Shown: in pieces, positions 45,419 to 54,974 of the stretch
How positions within the stretch are numbered: position 1 is the stretch's first letter
How the letters are laid out: each line of letters starts with the position of its first letter
Source of the DNA: Bradyrhizobium embrapense
GTDB lineage: Bacteria > Pseudomonadota > Alphaproteobacteria > Rhizobiales > Xanthobacteraceae
Direction of reading: 5' to 3'
Length of the DNA: 64,000 nt
NCBI RefSeq assembly: GCF_001189235.2
Contig: NZ_LFIP02000010.1
Span: forward strand, 149,111-213,110
Position numbers and translations under genes: made by a program
Notes under the pieces: generated by a model
Told to the model about the DNA's origin: nothing
Databases searched by the model: none
What the model saw: the letters and a program-made list of their open reading frames with translations, nothing else

Positions 45419-45910
45419 ATGCCAAATCTCAATATCAACGGGCGGAATATGTCCGTCGAAGCGGCCAGTGACACGCCGCTGCTTTGGGTCATCCGCGAGC
45501 AATTGCAGATGACGGGCACCAAATTCGGTTGCGGCGCCGGTCTCTGTGGCGCCTGCACGGTTCACCTCAACGGCGAAGCGGTGCGGTCCTGCCAGACCTC
45601 GCTCGCCGACGCCGTCGGCAAGAAGATCACCACCATCGAAGGCCTCTCCGCCAAGGGCGAACATCCCTTGCAGAAGGCCTGGGTCGCCGAGCAGGTGCCG
45701 CAATGCGGCTACTGCCAGTCCGGCCAGATCATGCAGGCGGCAGCGCTGCTGTCGAAGAACACCAACCCGACGAAGGAAGAAGTGGTCGCGCATATGGACG
45801 GCAATCTCTGCCGTTGCATGACCTATTCACGAATCCAGAAGGCGATCATGCGCGCTGCGTCCGACATGCGCACCGCATCGGCCACCGGATCCGAGCGGAG
45901 GGCCACATGA
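45419..45910 (+). CDS. (2Fe-2S) small subunit of an isoquinoline 1-oxidoreductase-type molybdenum hydroxylase
   Basis: 163-residue electron-transfer subunit with two [2Fe-2S] clusters. The plant-type cluster is KFGCGAGLCGACTVHLNG with a later RSC; the second cluster is CGYCQSGQI and CRCMTY. It overlaps the large-subunit start by four bases (ATGA). It carries electrons from the molybdopterin site, probably to a cytochrome c or quinone, as in IorAB enzymes. Confidence 0.94.
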   Translation: MPNLNINGRNMSVEAASDTPLLWVIREQLQMTGTKFGCGAGLCGACTVHLNGEAVRSCQTSLADAVGKKITTIEGLSAKGEHPLQKAWVAEQVPQCGYCQSGQIMQAAALLSKNTNPTKEEVVAHMDGNLCRCMTYSRIQKAIMRAASDMRTASATGSERRAT

Positions 45911-48192
45911 ACAAGCACGTGACAAACCTCGCTCCTGAGACGACCGACCTCAGCCGCCGTTCCTTCCTGGTCGGCACCGCTGCAACCGGCCTCGTGCTCG
46001 GCTACGCCGCGTCCGGCGTCGATCATGCGCTCGCGGCGCCCGCGCCCGCCAATTTCGAGCCGAGCGTCTGGTACTCGATCGCGCCCGATGGTCTCGTCAC
46101 CGTGACCTGCGGCAAGGCCGACATGGGCCAGCACGTCGCCTCGACGATGGCGCAGATCGTGGCCGAAGAGCTCGGCGCGAGCTGGAAGGACATGCGGGTC
46201 CAGCTCGCCTCCAACGATCCGAAGTTCAACGATCCCGTGCTGGGCGCGCAGATCACCGGCGGCAGCTGGTCGACGATGATGAACTTCGACGCCATGAGCC
46301 GCGCCGGCGCCGCCGGGCGCATCGCATTGACCGAGGCGGCGGCAGCCTCCATGGGCGTGCCGGCCAGCGAGCTGGTGGTGCGCGCGTCGACGATCAGCCA
46401 TCCGAAGTCGAAGAAGTCGATGTCCTTTGCCGACGTCGTGAAGAGCGGCAAGGCGACCAAGACTTTCACTGCGGATGATCTGAAGGCGATCAAGCTGAAG
46501 TCGCCCGACCAGTACACCATGATCGGCGTCTCGGTGCCGCAGCTCGACATTCCGTTGAAGGTCAACGGCACGGCCAAGTACGGCATCGACGTGATGCTGC
46601 CGGGCATGGTCTATGGCGCTTTGGTCACCCCGCCGATCCGCTACGGCGCCACCGTGAAGTCGGTGGACGATAGCGCGGCCAAGAAGGTGCCGGGCTTCAT
46701 CAAGGCCGTCACCCTGGACGACAAGACCACGACCACGACCGGCTGGGTCGTCGCGGTCGCCAACACCTATGCGCAGGCCAAGAAGGCGGCCGAGGCGCTG
46801 AAGATCAGCTATGACGGCGGCCCGAACGCCAAGCTGTCGAGCGATGCGCTGTTCGCTGAAGCCAAGCGGCTGCAGGGCTTGAGTGATTCCGGCGAGTTCT
46901 TCGTCAAGGACGGCGATCCGAACGCCGCCTTCGGCGCGGCGGCCAAGGTGTTGGAGGCGGAATACACCACCAACATCAACATCCACGCGCCGATGGAGCC
47001 GATGAACGCCACCGCGGAGTTCAAGGGCGACATCCTGCACATCTATTCCGGCAACCAGTTCGCGACCCGGTCCGGCGCGATCGCCGCCGGCGCCGCCGGA
47101 ATCGATCCGAAGTTCGTGGTGATGCATCAGATGTGGCTGGGCGGCGGCTTCGGCCGGCGTCTCGACGCCGACATGATGGTGCCCGCGGTGCAGGCGGCCA
47201 AGGCCGTCGGCAAGCCGGTCAAGGTCATCTACACGCGCGAGAACGACATGACGATGGATTTCTCGCGTCCGTTGACCTACCAGAAAGTAAAGGCCGGCGT
47301 GGACGGCGACGGCAAGCTCGTCGCATTGAGCCACGACGTGGTCTCGGCCTGGCCGACCCAGCGTTGGGGCATCCCCGACTTCCTGTCGCCCTCGGTCGAC
47401 AAGAAGGGACCGCTCGATGCGTTCACGGTGAACGGTTCGGACTTCTTCTACACCGTCCCCAACCACTATGTGCGGGCGATCAAGAACGAGATGGCGCACA
47501 ACGCCACCCCGTCGGGTCAGCTCCGTTCGGTGGCGCCGGGCTGGACGTTCTGGGCGGTCGAAAGCATGGTCGACGAGATCGCGCATGCGACCGGCAAGGA
47601 CCCGGCCCAGCTTCGCGTCGAGCTGCTAGACGGCAAGGGCAAGAACGACGGCGGCGCGCAGCGTCTCCGTAACACCTTGCTCGCGGCGATGGGTCTTGCC
47701 GGCTACGGCACCAAGAAGCTGCCGAAGGGCGAAGGCATGGGCGTTGCCTGCGTGTCGTCGCAGGAGCGCGCCACGGCGAGCTGGACCGCCTGCGTCGCCC
47801 ACGTCGCCGTCGCCCCCTCGGGCGAGGTGACGGTGAAGAAGCTGACGGTTGCGACCGACGTTGGTACGCAGGTGAATCCCGACGGCATCCGGGCCCAGGT
47901 CGAGGGCGCGGCGCTGTGGGGCATGTCACTGGCGCTGTTCGAGAAGGCGACGTTGAAGGACGGCGGCATCGAGCAGACCAATTTCGACAGCTACACGCCG
48001 CTTCGGATGAGCCAGCTGCCGGAAGTCGCGGTCAACGTCATCGCCAATGGCGAGAAGGCGACCGGCGTCGGCGAGCCCGCGGTGACGGTGGTGGCGCCGG
48101 CGATCGGCAACGCCGTCTTCAACGCGGTCGGCGCCCGCGTCCGCGGCCTGCCGATCACCGCGGAGGCCGTCAAGGCTGCGATGAAGGCGTAA
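45907..48192 (+). CDS. Molybdopterin-binding large subunit of an IorB-type hydroxylase/aldehyde oxidoreductase
   Basis: 761-residue xanthine-oxidase-family subunit. A twin-arginine signal (LSRRSFLVGTAATGLVLGYAASG) near residue 16 implies Tat export of the folded complex. KADMGQHVASTMAQIVAEELG and MWLGGGFGRRLDADM are molybdopterin-domain motifs; GVGEPAVTVVAPAIGNAVFNAVGARVRGLPI near the end carries the active-site Glu. No FAD subunit follows, so it belongs to the two-subunit group using external acceptors. A terminator follows directly. Substrate (N-heterocycle or aldehyde) is unknown. Confidence 0.93.
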   Translation: MNKHVTNLAPETTDLSRRSFLVGTAATGLVLGYAASGVDHALAAPAPANFEPSVWYSIAPDGLVTVTCGKADMGQHVASTMAQIVAEELGASWKDMRVQLASNDPKFNDPVLGAQITGGSWSTMMNFDAMSRAGAAGRIALTEAAAASMGVPASELVVRASTISHPKSKKSMSFADVVKSGKATKTFTADDLKAIKLKSPDQYTMIGVSVPQLDIPLKVNGTAKYGIDVMLPGMVYGALVTPPIRYGATVKSVDDSAAKKVPGFIKAVTLDDKTTTTTGWVVAVANTYAQAKKAAEALKISYDGGPNAKLSSDALFAEAKRLQGLSDSGEFFVKDGDPNAAFGAAAKVLEAEYTTNINIHAPMEPMNATAEFKGDILHIYSGNQFATRSGAIAAGAAGIDPKFVVMHQMWLGGGFGRRLDADMMVPAVQAAKAVGKPVKVIYTRENDMTMDFSRPLTYQKVKAGVDGDGKLVALSHDVVSAWPTQRWGIPDFLSPSVDKKGPLDAFTVNGSDFFYTVPNHYVRAIKNEMAHNATPSGQLRSVAPGWTFWAVESMVDEIAHATGKDPAQLRVELLDGKGKNDGGAQRLRNTLLAAMGLAGYGTKKLPKGEGMGVACVSSQERATASWTACVAHVAVAPSGEVTVKKLTVATDVGTQVNPDGIRAQVEGAALWGMSLALFEKATLKDGGIEQTNFDSYTPLRMSQLPEVAVNVIANGEKATGVGEPAVTVVAPAIGNAVFNAVGARVRGLPITAEAVKAAMKA

Positions 48193-48211
48193 CGGCCTGA
48201 ACCAATGACGA

Positions 48212-48246
48212 CGCCGGAGAGCTTGACCGCTCTCCGGCGTTTCTGT
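48212..48246 (+). terminator. Rho-independent terminator of the molybdenum hydroxylase operon
   Basis: An 11-bp perfect stem CGCCGGAGAGC / GCTCTCCGGCG with a TTGACC loop, followed by TTTCTGTTT. It lies 20 bases after the large-subunit stop. Confidence 0.9.
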
Positions 48247-48489
48247 TTGCTCCGGGCGTTGGCCGCGTGGGGGCGGCATCGACGCCCTTAGCGCTGCAAA
48301 AATTCACGACTGGCCGGCGCTGCAGCCGCCCGCAGGTATTTTCAGTTGGCCTGATTTTGCTGGCGGATTTTGGCGGTCGCTCAAATTGTACCCATTGCAC
48401 TCAACCGCCGTTCAGCATGCCCATTAAGCCGGAGGGAACGCATCGTCAGCTAGCGTCCTGGCGTCGGTCGATACCGCGACGGGGATTTC

Positions 48490-49587
48490 ATGACAGCCTT
48501 GGCCAACAACCAGACTTCGAAGCGCCGCCTGCTGCTGGCGTCAGATCGAAGCGATCAGAGCAACGAACTCGCCAGCATCCTGCGCTCGGTGGGTGAAGTC
48601 GATACCGTTCCGACCTGGGACATTCCCGAGCAGCCGGCCCGCGACCTCTCCGGCATCGTGGTCGACATCAATCTGCGCTCGCCCGAAGCCGTGCAGATGG
48701 TCCGCGCCAAGCTGCAGGCCGATGCCTATCGCGAGATGCCGCGGCTGTTCGTGCTGGCGGATGCGCTGCATCACGCCTCGATGCAGGCCTGGGCGCTCGG
48801 CGCCACCGACACGATCTCGCGGCCGTTCGACGCGCGCGGCATCCTGCAGCGCATCCGTGCGGCGTTTCCCGACAACAGCGGCTATGACGAGACCGACCGC
48901 GGCAAGGCGCTCAACCGCGGCGTCGAGGCCGCGCATGGCGTGATGGTCAAGATGTTCGAGCGGATGCGCGCGGGCGAGCCGCTGAAGTTCGAGGACATCG
49001 TTGCCGCCGAAAACAAGATCCTCAAGGCGATCAAGCACAACTCGCTGCGTGAATGGCTGACCACGGTCGGCTGCCATCACCAGGAGACCTATCGCCATTG
49101 TCTGTTCGTGACCGGCTTTGCGGTGGCGTTCGCGCAGCATCTCGGCATGCGCGACGACGACCAGCGCCGGCTCGCGCGCGCTGCGCTGCTGCACGACGTC
49201 GGCAAGGCTTTCGTTCCGGTCGCGCTGCTCGACAAGCCTGGCGCGTTCACGGTGGAGGAGATGGCCGAGATGCGCGAGCATCCGCGCCGCGGCTACGAGG
49301 CGCTGTCGGCGCAAGGCGGCTTCCCGCCGGAAATGCTCGACGTGATCCTGCATCATCACGAATTCCTCGACGGCACCGGCTATCCGAACGGGCTCAGCGG
49401 CAACCAGATCAGCGACATCGTCCGCGTCACCACGATCGTCGACGTCTATGCCGCGCTGGTCGAGAAGCGCGCCTACCGGCTGCAATTCACTCACGCCAAG
49501 GCGTTCTCCATGATGGAGGAGATGGGCGGCAAGCTCGACCAGCAATTGCTGCAGGCGTTCCGCCCGGTGGCGTTCGGGCATTATTGA
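48490..49587 (+). CDS. HD-GYP domain protein with N-terminal receiver-like domain
   Basis: 365-residue signalling protein, probably a cyclic-di-GMP phosphodiesterase. Residues about 10-140 resemble a response-regulator receiver (SGIVVDINLRSPEAVQMV) but the usual lysine after the last strand is Arg (TISRPF), so phosphorylation is doubtful. The HD-GYP domain has the metal dyad in LLHDVGKAFVP and the signature HHHEFLDGTGYPNGL. No sensor kinase is adjacent. The ATG at 48490 starts the conserved region after a 297-base gap. Confidence 0.9.
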   Translation: MTALANNQTSKRRLLLASDRSDQSNELASILRSVGEVDTVPTWDIPEQPARDLSGIVVDINLRSPEAVQMVRAKLQADAYREMPRLFVLADALHHASMQAWALGATDTISRPFDARGILQRIRAAFPDNSGYDETDRGKALNRGVEAAHGVMVKMFERMRAGEPLKFEDIVAAENKILKAIKHNSLREWLTTVGCHHQETYRHCLFVTGFAVAFAQHLGMRDDDQRRLARAALLHDVGKAFVPVALLDKPGAFTVEEMAEMREHPRRGYEALSAQGGFPPEMLDVILHHHEFLDGTGYPNGLSGNQISDIVRVTTIVDVYAALVEKRAYRLQFTHAKAFSMMEEMGGKLDQQLLQAFRPVAFGHY

Positions 49588-49730
49588 GCCCGTCGTCATT
49601 GCTCCGCCACTCCGGGCAATAGCGCGTGCGGCGCGGCGTTAGCCAATCAACGCAAGTCGTCCTCCATACCTCCGCCTAGATTTCGGCGATCATCGGCGAG
49701 CGACCGGTGCTTGGGCAGGTGAGGACGATC

Positions 49731-51020
49731 ATGGACACGGCAACGACCGGGGATTTCGACATCCCTGCCATTATCGCGGAAACCCTCGTCGATCCCGTCG
49801 CCTATGCCGACGACCGCATCCACGGCAGCTATCGCTGGCTGCGCGCCAACAACCCGCTCGGCATCGCGCGGCCCGAGAAGTTCGATCCGTTCTGGGTGGT
49901 GACCAAGCACGCCCATATCCAGGCCATCAGCCGGCAGAACGAGCTGTTCCACAATGCCGACCGGCCGACCACGCTGACCAACCGGGCGCTCGAGGAGCGC
50001 GTGCGCAAGATCACCGGCGGCCCCAATCTGGTGCGTTCGCTGGTGCAGATGGATGCGCCCGACCATCCGAAATACCGCGCGTTGACTCAGGGCTGGTTCA
50101 TGCCGGCCAATCTCGGCAAGTTCGAGGGGCGCGTCCGCGAGATCGCGCGCGCCACCGTGCGGCGCATGCTCGACCGCGGCGGCGCCTGCGATTTCGTCGA
50201 GGACGTCGCGCTCGGCTATCCCCTGCACGTCATCATGGAGATCCTCGGCGTGCCCGAAGCGGACGAGCCGCGCATGCTCAAGCTGACGCAGGAGCTGTTC
50301 GGCCCGCAGGATCCCGACACCGCACGGGTCCGCGACGCGCTGAGTGCCGAGCAGGTCTCCGTGATGTTGCAGGCGATCGTCGCCGACTTCTCCGCCTACT
50401 TCCGCAAGATCACCGAGGAACGCCGCCAGAATCCGCGCGACGATCTCGCGACCGTGATTGCGAACGCGAAGATCGGCGGCGACTACATGCCGGAGCACGA
50501 TCAGACCAGCTATTACATGATCGTCGCGACCGCGGGCCACGACACCACCTCATCCTCGACCGCGGGCGCGATCTGGGCGCTGGCGAGGGACCCGGCCGAA
50601 TTCGCCAAGGTGAAGGCCAACCCGGAATTGATACCGGGCCTGGTCGACGAGGCGATCCGCTGGATGACGCCGGTCAAGCATTTCATGCGCTCGGCCACCG
50701 CGGATACCGAGCTCGGCGGCCGCAAGATCGCCAAGGGCGACTGGCTGATGCTGTGTTACGCCTCGGGCAACCGTGACGAGGAGGTGTTCGAGGACCCCGA
50801 TCGCTTCCGCAGCGACCGCAAGCCCAATCGCCACGTCGCATTCGGCTATGGCGCGCATCTGTGTCTCGGGCAGTATCTCGCCAAGCTCGAGATGCGGATT
50901 CTGTTCGAGGAGCTGCTGCCGCACCTGAAATCGCTGTCGCTCGACGGCGAGGTGAAGATGACGCAGGCTTATTTTGTCAATGGCCCAAAGAAACTGCCGA
51001 TCCGGTTCGAGGTGAATTGA
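49731..51020 (+). CDS. Cytochrome P450
   Basis: 429-residue soluble class I P450. The I-helix motif is TAGHDTTSSSTAG, the K-helix ExxR is in DEAIRW, and the heme-thiolate loop is FGYGAHLCLGQYLAK. GAGG precedes the ATG at 49731. The short length and lack of membrane anchor fit bacterial P450s that use ferredoxin; none is encoded here. It faces a CaiC-like acyl-CoA ligase gene, which could hint at lipid or steroid breakdown, but this is only context. Confidence 0.94.
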   Translation: MDTATTGDFDIPAIIAETLVDPVAYADDRIHGSYRWLRANNPLGIARPEKFDPFWVVTKHAHIQAISRQNELFHNADRPTTLTNRALEERVRKITGGPNLVRSLVQMDAPDHPKYRALTQGWFMPANLGKFEGRVREIARATVRRMLDRGGACDFVEDVALGYPLHVIMEILGVPEADEPRMLKLTQELFGPQDPDTARVRDALSAEQVSVMLQAIVADFSAYFRKITEERRQNPRDDLATVIANAKIGGDYMPEHDQTSYYMIVATAGHDTTSSSTAGAIWALARDPAEFAKVKANPELIPGLVDEAIRWMTPVKHFMRSATADTELGGRKIAKGDWLMLCYASGNRDEEVFEDPDRFRSDRKPNRHVAFGYGAHLCLGQYLAKLEMRILFEELLPHLKSLSLDGEVKMTQAYFVNGPKKLPIRFEVN

Positions 51021-51028
51021 GGTTTGGC

Positions 51029-51064
51029 CGTCATTGCTTCGTCGCTTCGCTCCTCGCAATGACG
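51029..51064. repeat. Intergenic palindromic repeat, GTCATTGC family (copy 2, short)
   Basis: CGTCATTGC (51029-51037) and GCAATGACG (51056-51064) are exact reverse complements. It is a shortened relative of 20169-20255 and lies between the convergent P450 and ligase genes, where it may also terminate transcription. Confidence 0.65.
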
Positions 51065-51074
51065 AGGCGAGTCG

Positions 51075-52655
51075 TCACTCCAGCATCTTCCGCAACTCCG
51101 CCTTCGCGACCTTCTCCAGCGTCGAGCGCGGCATCTCGTCGACGAAGCGGATCTCGCGCGGCACCTTGAAGTCGGCGAGCGCGGAGCGGCAGGCGGTCAT
51201 GATCTTGTCGTGCAGGTCGGCGGGCAGCGCCGCGACGCCGGTTTGCGGGATGATGAAGACGACCGGAACCTCGTCCAGCATCGGGTGCTTCTTCGCCACC
51301 ACGGCGGCTTCGCGCACGCCCGGCACCACCGCGATCACCTGCTCGATCTCGGAGGCCGCGACGTTCTCGCCGCCGACCTTGAGCATGTCCTTGGAGCGAT
51401 CGCCGAACCTGAGGTAGCCGCGCTCCAGCATCGTGACGCGGTCGCCGGTGATGAAATAGCCGTGCTCGTCAAAGCTTTCGCGCGTCGCCTTCTCGTTGTG
51501 CAGATATTCGGCGAACAACGACAGGCCGGGAATGCCCTTGATCAGCAGATTGCCGGTCTCGCCGACGCCGGTCGGCGCGCCGTCATCGTTGATGATGCGG
51601 ATTTCGTATTCGGGTGCGGCGCGGCCGATCGACATCGGCGTGTTGGGCTGGTCGACCTCGCCGATGATGCCGTGGGTGATGGTTTCGGTCATGCCCCACC
51701 AGCCGATGATCTTGATGCCGAACACGGCGAACGCCGGGGGCTCGTTCACGGCGGTGCCCCAGAGTCGGAACTTGTGGTTCTTAGGAACCTCGTGCTCCAG
51801 CAGCGCCTTCATGCAGAACGGGATCGTCGAGGTCCAGGTCGCGCCGTGCTCGAGCGCCACCGGCCAGAAGCGGCTCGCCGAGAAGCGCGGCTGGATCACG
51901 CAGGTCGCCCCGACCCACAGGCTCGCCAGCATCGAATAGGCCAGCGCGTTGGTGTGGAACAGCGGCAGATAGGTCTGGTGCACGTCAAAGGCGTGCAGAT
52001 CCTGATGGGCGGCGTTGATCTTGGCGCCCCACAGTGCATTCGCATGCGTCCATAGCACCGCCTTCGGCCGCGACGTAGTGCCGGAAGTGTACTGCACGCT
52101 GCACGGCGCGAGCGGATCGATCGGGCGCTTCGGCCGGTCGGCGCTGTCGGCGAACAGCGCGTCAAAGCTGTCGGAGCGCGCAGGTAGCTGCGCCGGCGCC
52201 TGCCCCGCGTCGTGCGAGGTCACCGCGATCCAGCGCAGCCCCTTGCAGTTGGCGGATATCAGTTGGGCATAAGCCGGCTGGGTGATCGCGGCGACCGCGC
52301 CGCAATGGCCGGCGAAATATTCGATCTCGGCCGCAGCCGAGCGGGTGTTGGTGGTGACGGCGATCGCGCCGAGCTCGAGACAGGCGAACCACGCCATGAT
52401 CGCCTCGACGCAGTTGTCGAGATGGATCAGGACATGGTCGCCCTGCTTGATGCCGCGCCTGGCGAGGCCCGCCGCGAGCGCGCCGACGCGCTCATGGAAT
52501 TCGCCGTAGCTCCAGCGCCGCGCCGGCGCATCGAACGGCGCCCAGATCAGGAATGGATGATCGCGGCGCACCTCGGCGCGCATCCTGAGCAGCCACGGCA
52601 CGTCGAGCCCCGCAAACGGTCCGACGATGCCCGGCGCTGCTTTCGAACTGGTCAT
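51075..52655 (-). CDS. AMP-dependent acyl-CoA ligase, crotonobetaine/carnitine-CoA ligase (CaiC)-like
   Basis: 526-residue ANL ligase. The P-loop reads YTSGTTSRPKAVLWTH, with Ser in place of the usual Gly, as in CaiC. GWWGMTETITHG and FITGDRVTMLERGYLRFGDR follow, and the C-terminal lysine lies in RSTLEKVAKAELRK. The ATG at 52655 has GGGAGG upstream. No CoA-transferase or carnitine genes are near, so the real acid substrate is open. It is convergent with the P450 gene. Confidence 0.9.
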   Translation of the reverse strand: MTSSKAAPGIVGPFAGLDVPWLLRMRAEVRRDHPFLIWAPFDAPARRWSYGEFHERVGALAAGLARRGIKQGDHVLIHLDNCVEAIMAWFACLELGAIAVTTNTRSAAAEIEYFAGHCGAVAAITQPAYAQLISANCKGLRWIAVTSHDAGQAPAQLPARSDSFDALFADSADRPKRPIDPLAPCSVQYTSGTTSRPKAVLWTHANALWGAKINAAHQDLHAFDVHQTYLPLFHTNALAYSMLASLWVGATCVIQPRFSASRFWPVALEHGATWTSTIPFCMKALLEHEVPKNHKFRLWGTAVNEPPAFAVFGIKIIGWWGMTETITHGIIGEVDQPNTPMSIGRAAPEYEIRIINDDGAPTGVGETGNLLIKGIPGLSLFAEYLHNEKATRESFDEHGYFITGDRVTMLERGYLRFGDRSKDMLKVGGENVAASEIEQVIAVVPGVREAAVVAKKHPMLDEVPVVFIIPQTGVAALPADLHDKIMTACRSALADFKVPREIRFVDEMPRSTLEKVAKAELRKMLE

Positions 52656-52859
52656 GTGTCCTCCCGCGCAGCCTTGCCGGCCGCGATTGATCTTGGTTGG
52701 GAGCAGTTCTGCCATCGGCGCGCGCCGAGAGCAAATCGGGATTTGCTGAGCAATCTTGTGCTAAAGCAGCGCGTTCCGTCGCGCGGAACGGATTGCTCTA
52801 GTCAAACCGCGCGCAGTCGGTCGCGCATTCGCGTTGTTCGTTGTCTCGCAACGACGAGG

Positions 52860-53273
52860 CTAATCGCGCTCATACGACGAGATCTCGATCAGGCTGCCGT
52901 CGGGGTCGCGGCAATAGACCGAGCGCAGCGTGCCGCGCGCGCCCTGCTTGGCGACGGGGCCTTCCTCGATCTTGACGCCGTGGGCCTTCAGATGCGCGAC
53001 CACCTCCTCGGGCGTGCTCGACGTGAGGAAGCAGAGATCGTCGCTGCCGGCGGCCTCATGGTCGGCGGTGAACCATTCCACCTTGTCGGCATCGAGCGGG
53101 CGCACATTGATCTTCTGGTTGCCGAACACCAGCGAGGTGCGCGGCGTCTTGCCCTTGCCGGGGTCGAACACCTTCACCTCCATGCCGAGGATCCTGCTGT
53201 ACCAGGCAACCGAGCGCACGACATCGGTGACGTTGATCACGAGATGGTCGAGCCCATTCACCTTGACGGACAT
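52860..53273 (-). CDS. VOC-family protein (glyoxalase/bleomycin resistance/dioxygenase fold)
   Basis: 137-residue single-module VOC protein. It starts VNGLDHLVINVTDVVRSVAWYSRILGMEV, giving the first metal His. The second-half ligands fit HEAAGSDDLCFLT and the terminal Glu of DPDGSLIEISSYE. It resembles lactoylglutathione-lyase-like and FosX-like proteins; the reaction is unknown. It is divergent from the Bug-type binding protein gene. Confidence 0.88.
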   Translation of the reverse strand: MSVKVNGLDHLVINVTDVVRSVAWYSRILGMEVKVFDPGKGKTPRTSLVFGNQKINVRPLDADKVEWFTADHEAAGSDDLCFLTSSTPEEVVAHLKAHGVKIEEGPVAKQGARGTLRSVYCRDPDGSLIEISSYERD

Positions 53274-53437
53274 GATCGATCCTCTTCGGTCCGGGAGCGT
53301 TGCAGCTTAGTCTTTTGTCGCGGTCGGTGTCGCACGTGTCGCACTGGCCGCGTTAGACATTGTTTGTTAGAACCGCGGCGCACGCAACGCAACAGAAACG
53401 GGCAGGGGTCAAACCCTGCGGGATCGGGAGAGACTTC

Positions 53438-54409
53438 ATGATTTCACGCCGCGCCGCGCTGGGCCTGATCGGGTCGGGGATTTCGACATTCGCGATCGGC
53501 CGCGCGTCTGCTGCCGACTATCCGGCGCGGCCGGTGCGCTGGATCGTGGGCTATCCGCCGGGCGGTGCCACCGACATCATCGCGCGCCTGATCGGACAGC
53601 GGCTGTCGGAGAAGCTCGGCCAGCAATTCGTGATCGAGAACAAGCCGGGCGCCGGCAACAATATCGGCACCGAAGCTGCGATCAATGCCGAACCGGACGG
53701 CTATACCGTGCTGCTGGTCAATCCGGCGAACTACATCAACGCCTCGCTCTACGCCAATCTAAAATTCAACTTCGTGCGCGACGTCGCGCCGGTCGCTTCC
53801 TTCAACCGCGTGCCGAACGTGATGACGGTCAACAAGGATGTGCCGGCGAAGAACGTCGCCGAGTTCATCGAGTACGTGAAGGCCAATCCCGGCAAGGTGA
53901 ACATGGCGTCGTCCGGCAACGGCACCTCGGTGCATCTGTCCGGCGAGATGTTCATGTCGATGACCGGCTGCAAGATGCAGCACGTGCCGTATCGCGGCGC
54001 CGCGCCTGCGATCACCGACATGCTCGGCGGCCAGGTGCAGGTGATCTTCGACAACATGCCGTCGATCATCCAGCACATCCGCTCCGGTTCGCTGCGCGCG
54101 CTCGGCGTGACGACCGCGGAGCGCTCCTCGCAACTGCCTGATGTGCCGGCGATCGCCGAGACCGTGAAGGGCTATGAGGCGAGCGCGCTGTTCGGGATGG
54201 GTGCGCCGAAGAACACGCCGAAGGAGCTGATCGCCAAGCTCAACACCGAGATCAACGCCGTGCTCGCCGAACCCGACATGAGGAAGCGCCTGGTCGAGCT
54301 CGGCGGCGACTCGCTGATCCAGACGCCGGAAGCGTTCGGCAACGACATCAAGGCCGAGACCGACAAGTGGAAGAAGGTGGTCGAGTTTGCCGGCCTCAAG
54401 GTCGAGTAG
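53438..54409 (+). CDS. Tripartite tricarboxylate transporter substrate-binding protein (Bug family)
   Basis: 323-residue periplasmic binding protein. The export signal MISRRAALGLIGSGISTFAIGRASA has a twin-arginine character. The mature part shows YPARPVRWIVGYPPGGATDIIARLIGQ, NKPGAGNNIGTEA and HVPYRGAAPAITDMLGGQVQVIFDN, all Bug hallmarks. GGGAG precedes the ATG at 53438. No TctA/TctB genes are near, as is typical of the many orphan Bug proteins. The ligand is probably a carboxylic acid. Confidence 0.93.
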   Translation: MISRRAALGLIGSGISTFAIGRASAADYPARPVRWIVGYPPGGATDIIARLIGQRLSEKLGQQFVIENKPGAGNNIGTEAAINAEPDGYTVLLVNPANYINASLYANLKFNFVRDVAPVASFNRVPNVMTVNKDVPAKNVAEFIEYVKANPGKVNMASSGNGTSVHLSGEMFMSMTGCKMQHVPYRGAAPAITDMLGGQVQVIFDNMPSIIQHIRSGSLRALGVTTAERSSQLPDVPAIAETVKGYEASALFGMGAPKNTPKELIAKLNTEINAVLAEPDMRKRLVELGGDSLIQTPEAFGNDIKAETDKWKKVVEFAGLKVE

Positions 54410-54578
54410 CCTCGCACTGAACACGCGGGCCGGGTCCAGCCGCGGGGCGAGCTTGTCCGGTCGCCCGCTCCGAAGAGTTGACCGGCCTTGATGCAGAATA
54501 GAGTGGCCTTCGGGAACCATACCCGTTATGCCGCGCTTGATTGACTGCGGCTGTTTTGGACCGGGAACGGGTGGGATC

Positions 54579-54878
54579 ATGCGCACATCGCGATTGGCAG
54601 TGCTGGTGTTGGGAACGATGACGCTGGCCGCGTTGGCCGGCATCGATCGCGCGTCCGCCGATCCCTATGACTACCCGTGGTGCGCGCAGGGCCCGAGCCT
54701 CGGCTATCCCGGCGAATGCGCCTATCGGACCTACGATCAGTGCCTTGCGAGCGTGTCCGGACGCTACCTGGCCTGCGGGGAGAACCCTCGCTTCCTGTTT
54801 CGCGCGCAGCTGCAGCCGGAGCAGGCTCCTGTGTATCGTCATGGGCACCGTCACCGGCATCGGCATCACCGGCAGTAG
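54579..54878 (+). CDS. DUF3551-like small exported protein
   Basis: 99 residues with a signal peptide (MRTSRLAVLVLGTMTLAALAGIDRASA). The mature part starts DPYDYPWCAQGPSLGYPGECAYRTYDQCLASVSGRYLACGENPRF, matching the cysteine-spaced DUF3551 pattern. It ends in a His/Arg-rich tail (YRHGHRHRHRHHRQ), which could bind metal. I use the ATG at 54579, giving the signal peptide. Function unknown; these proteins are abundant in Bradyrhizobium. Confidence 0.8.
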   Translation: MRTSRLAVLVLGTMTLAALAGIDRASADPYDYPWCAQGPSLGYPGECAYRTYDQCLASVSGRYLACGENPRFLFRAQLQPEQAPVYRHGHRHRHRHHRQ

Positions 54879-54974
54879 TCGCCGGCCGGGAGGGCTTCTG
54901 CTCTCCGCCTGCGATCGTCCCAACCATCTGGTGTCGCGACGCCCCGGCATTGACGTGATCGTGAAGGTAGGCGC

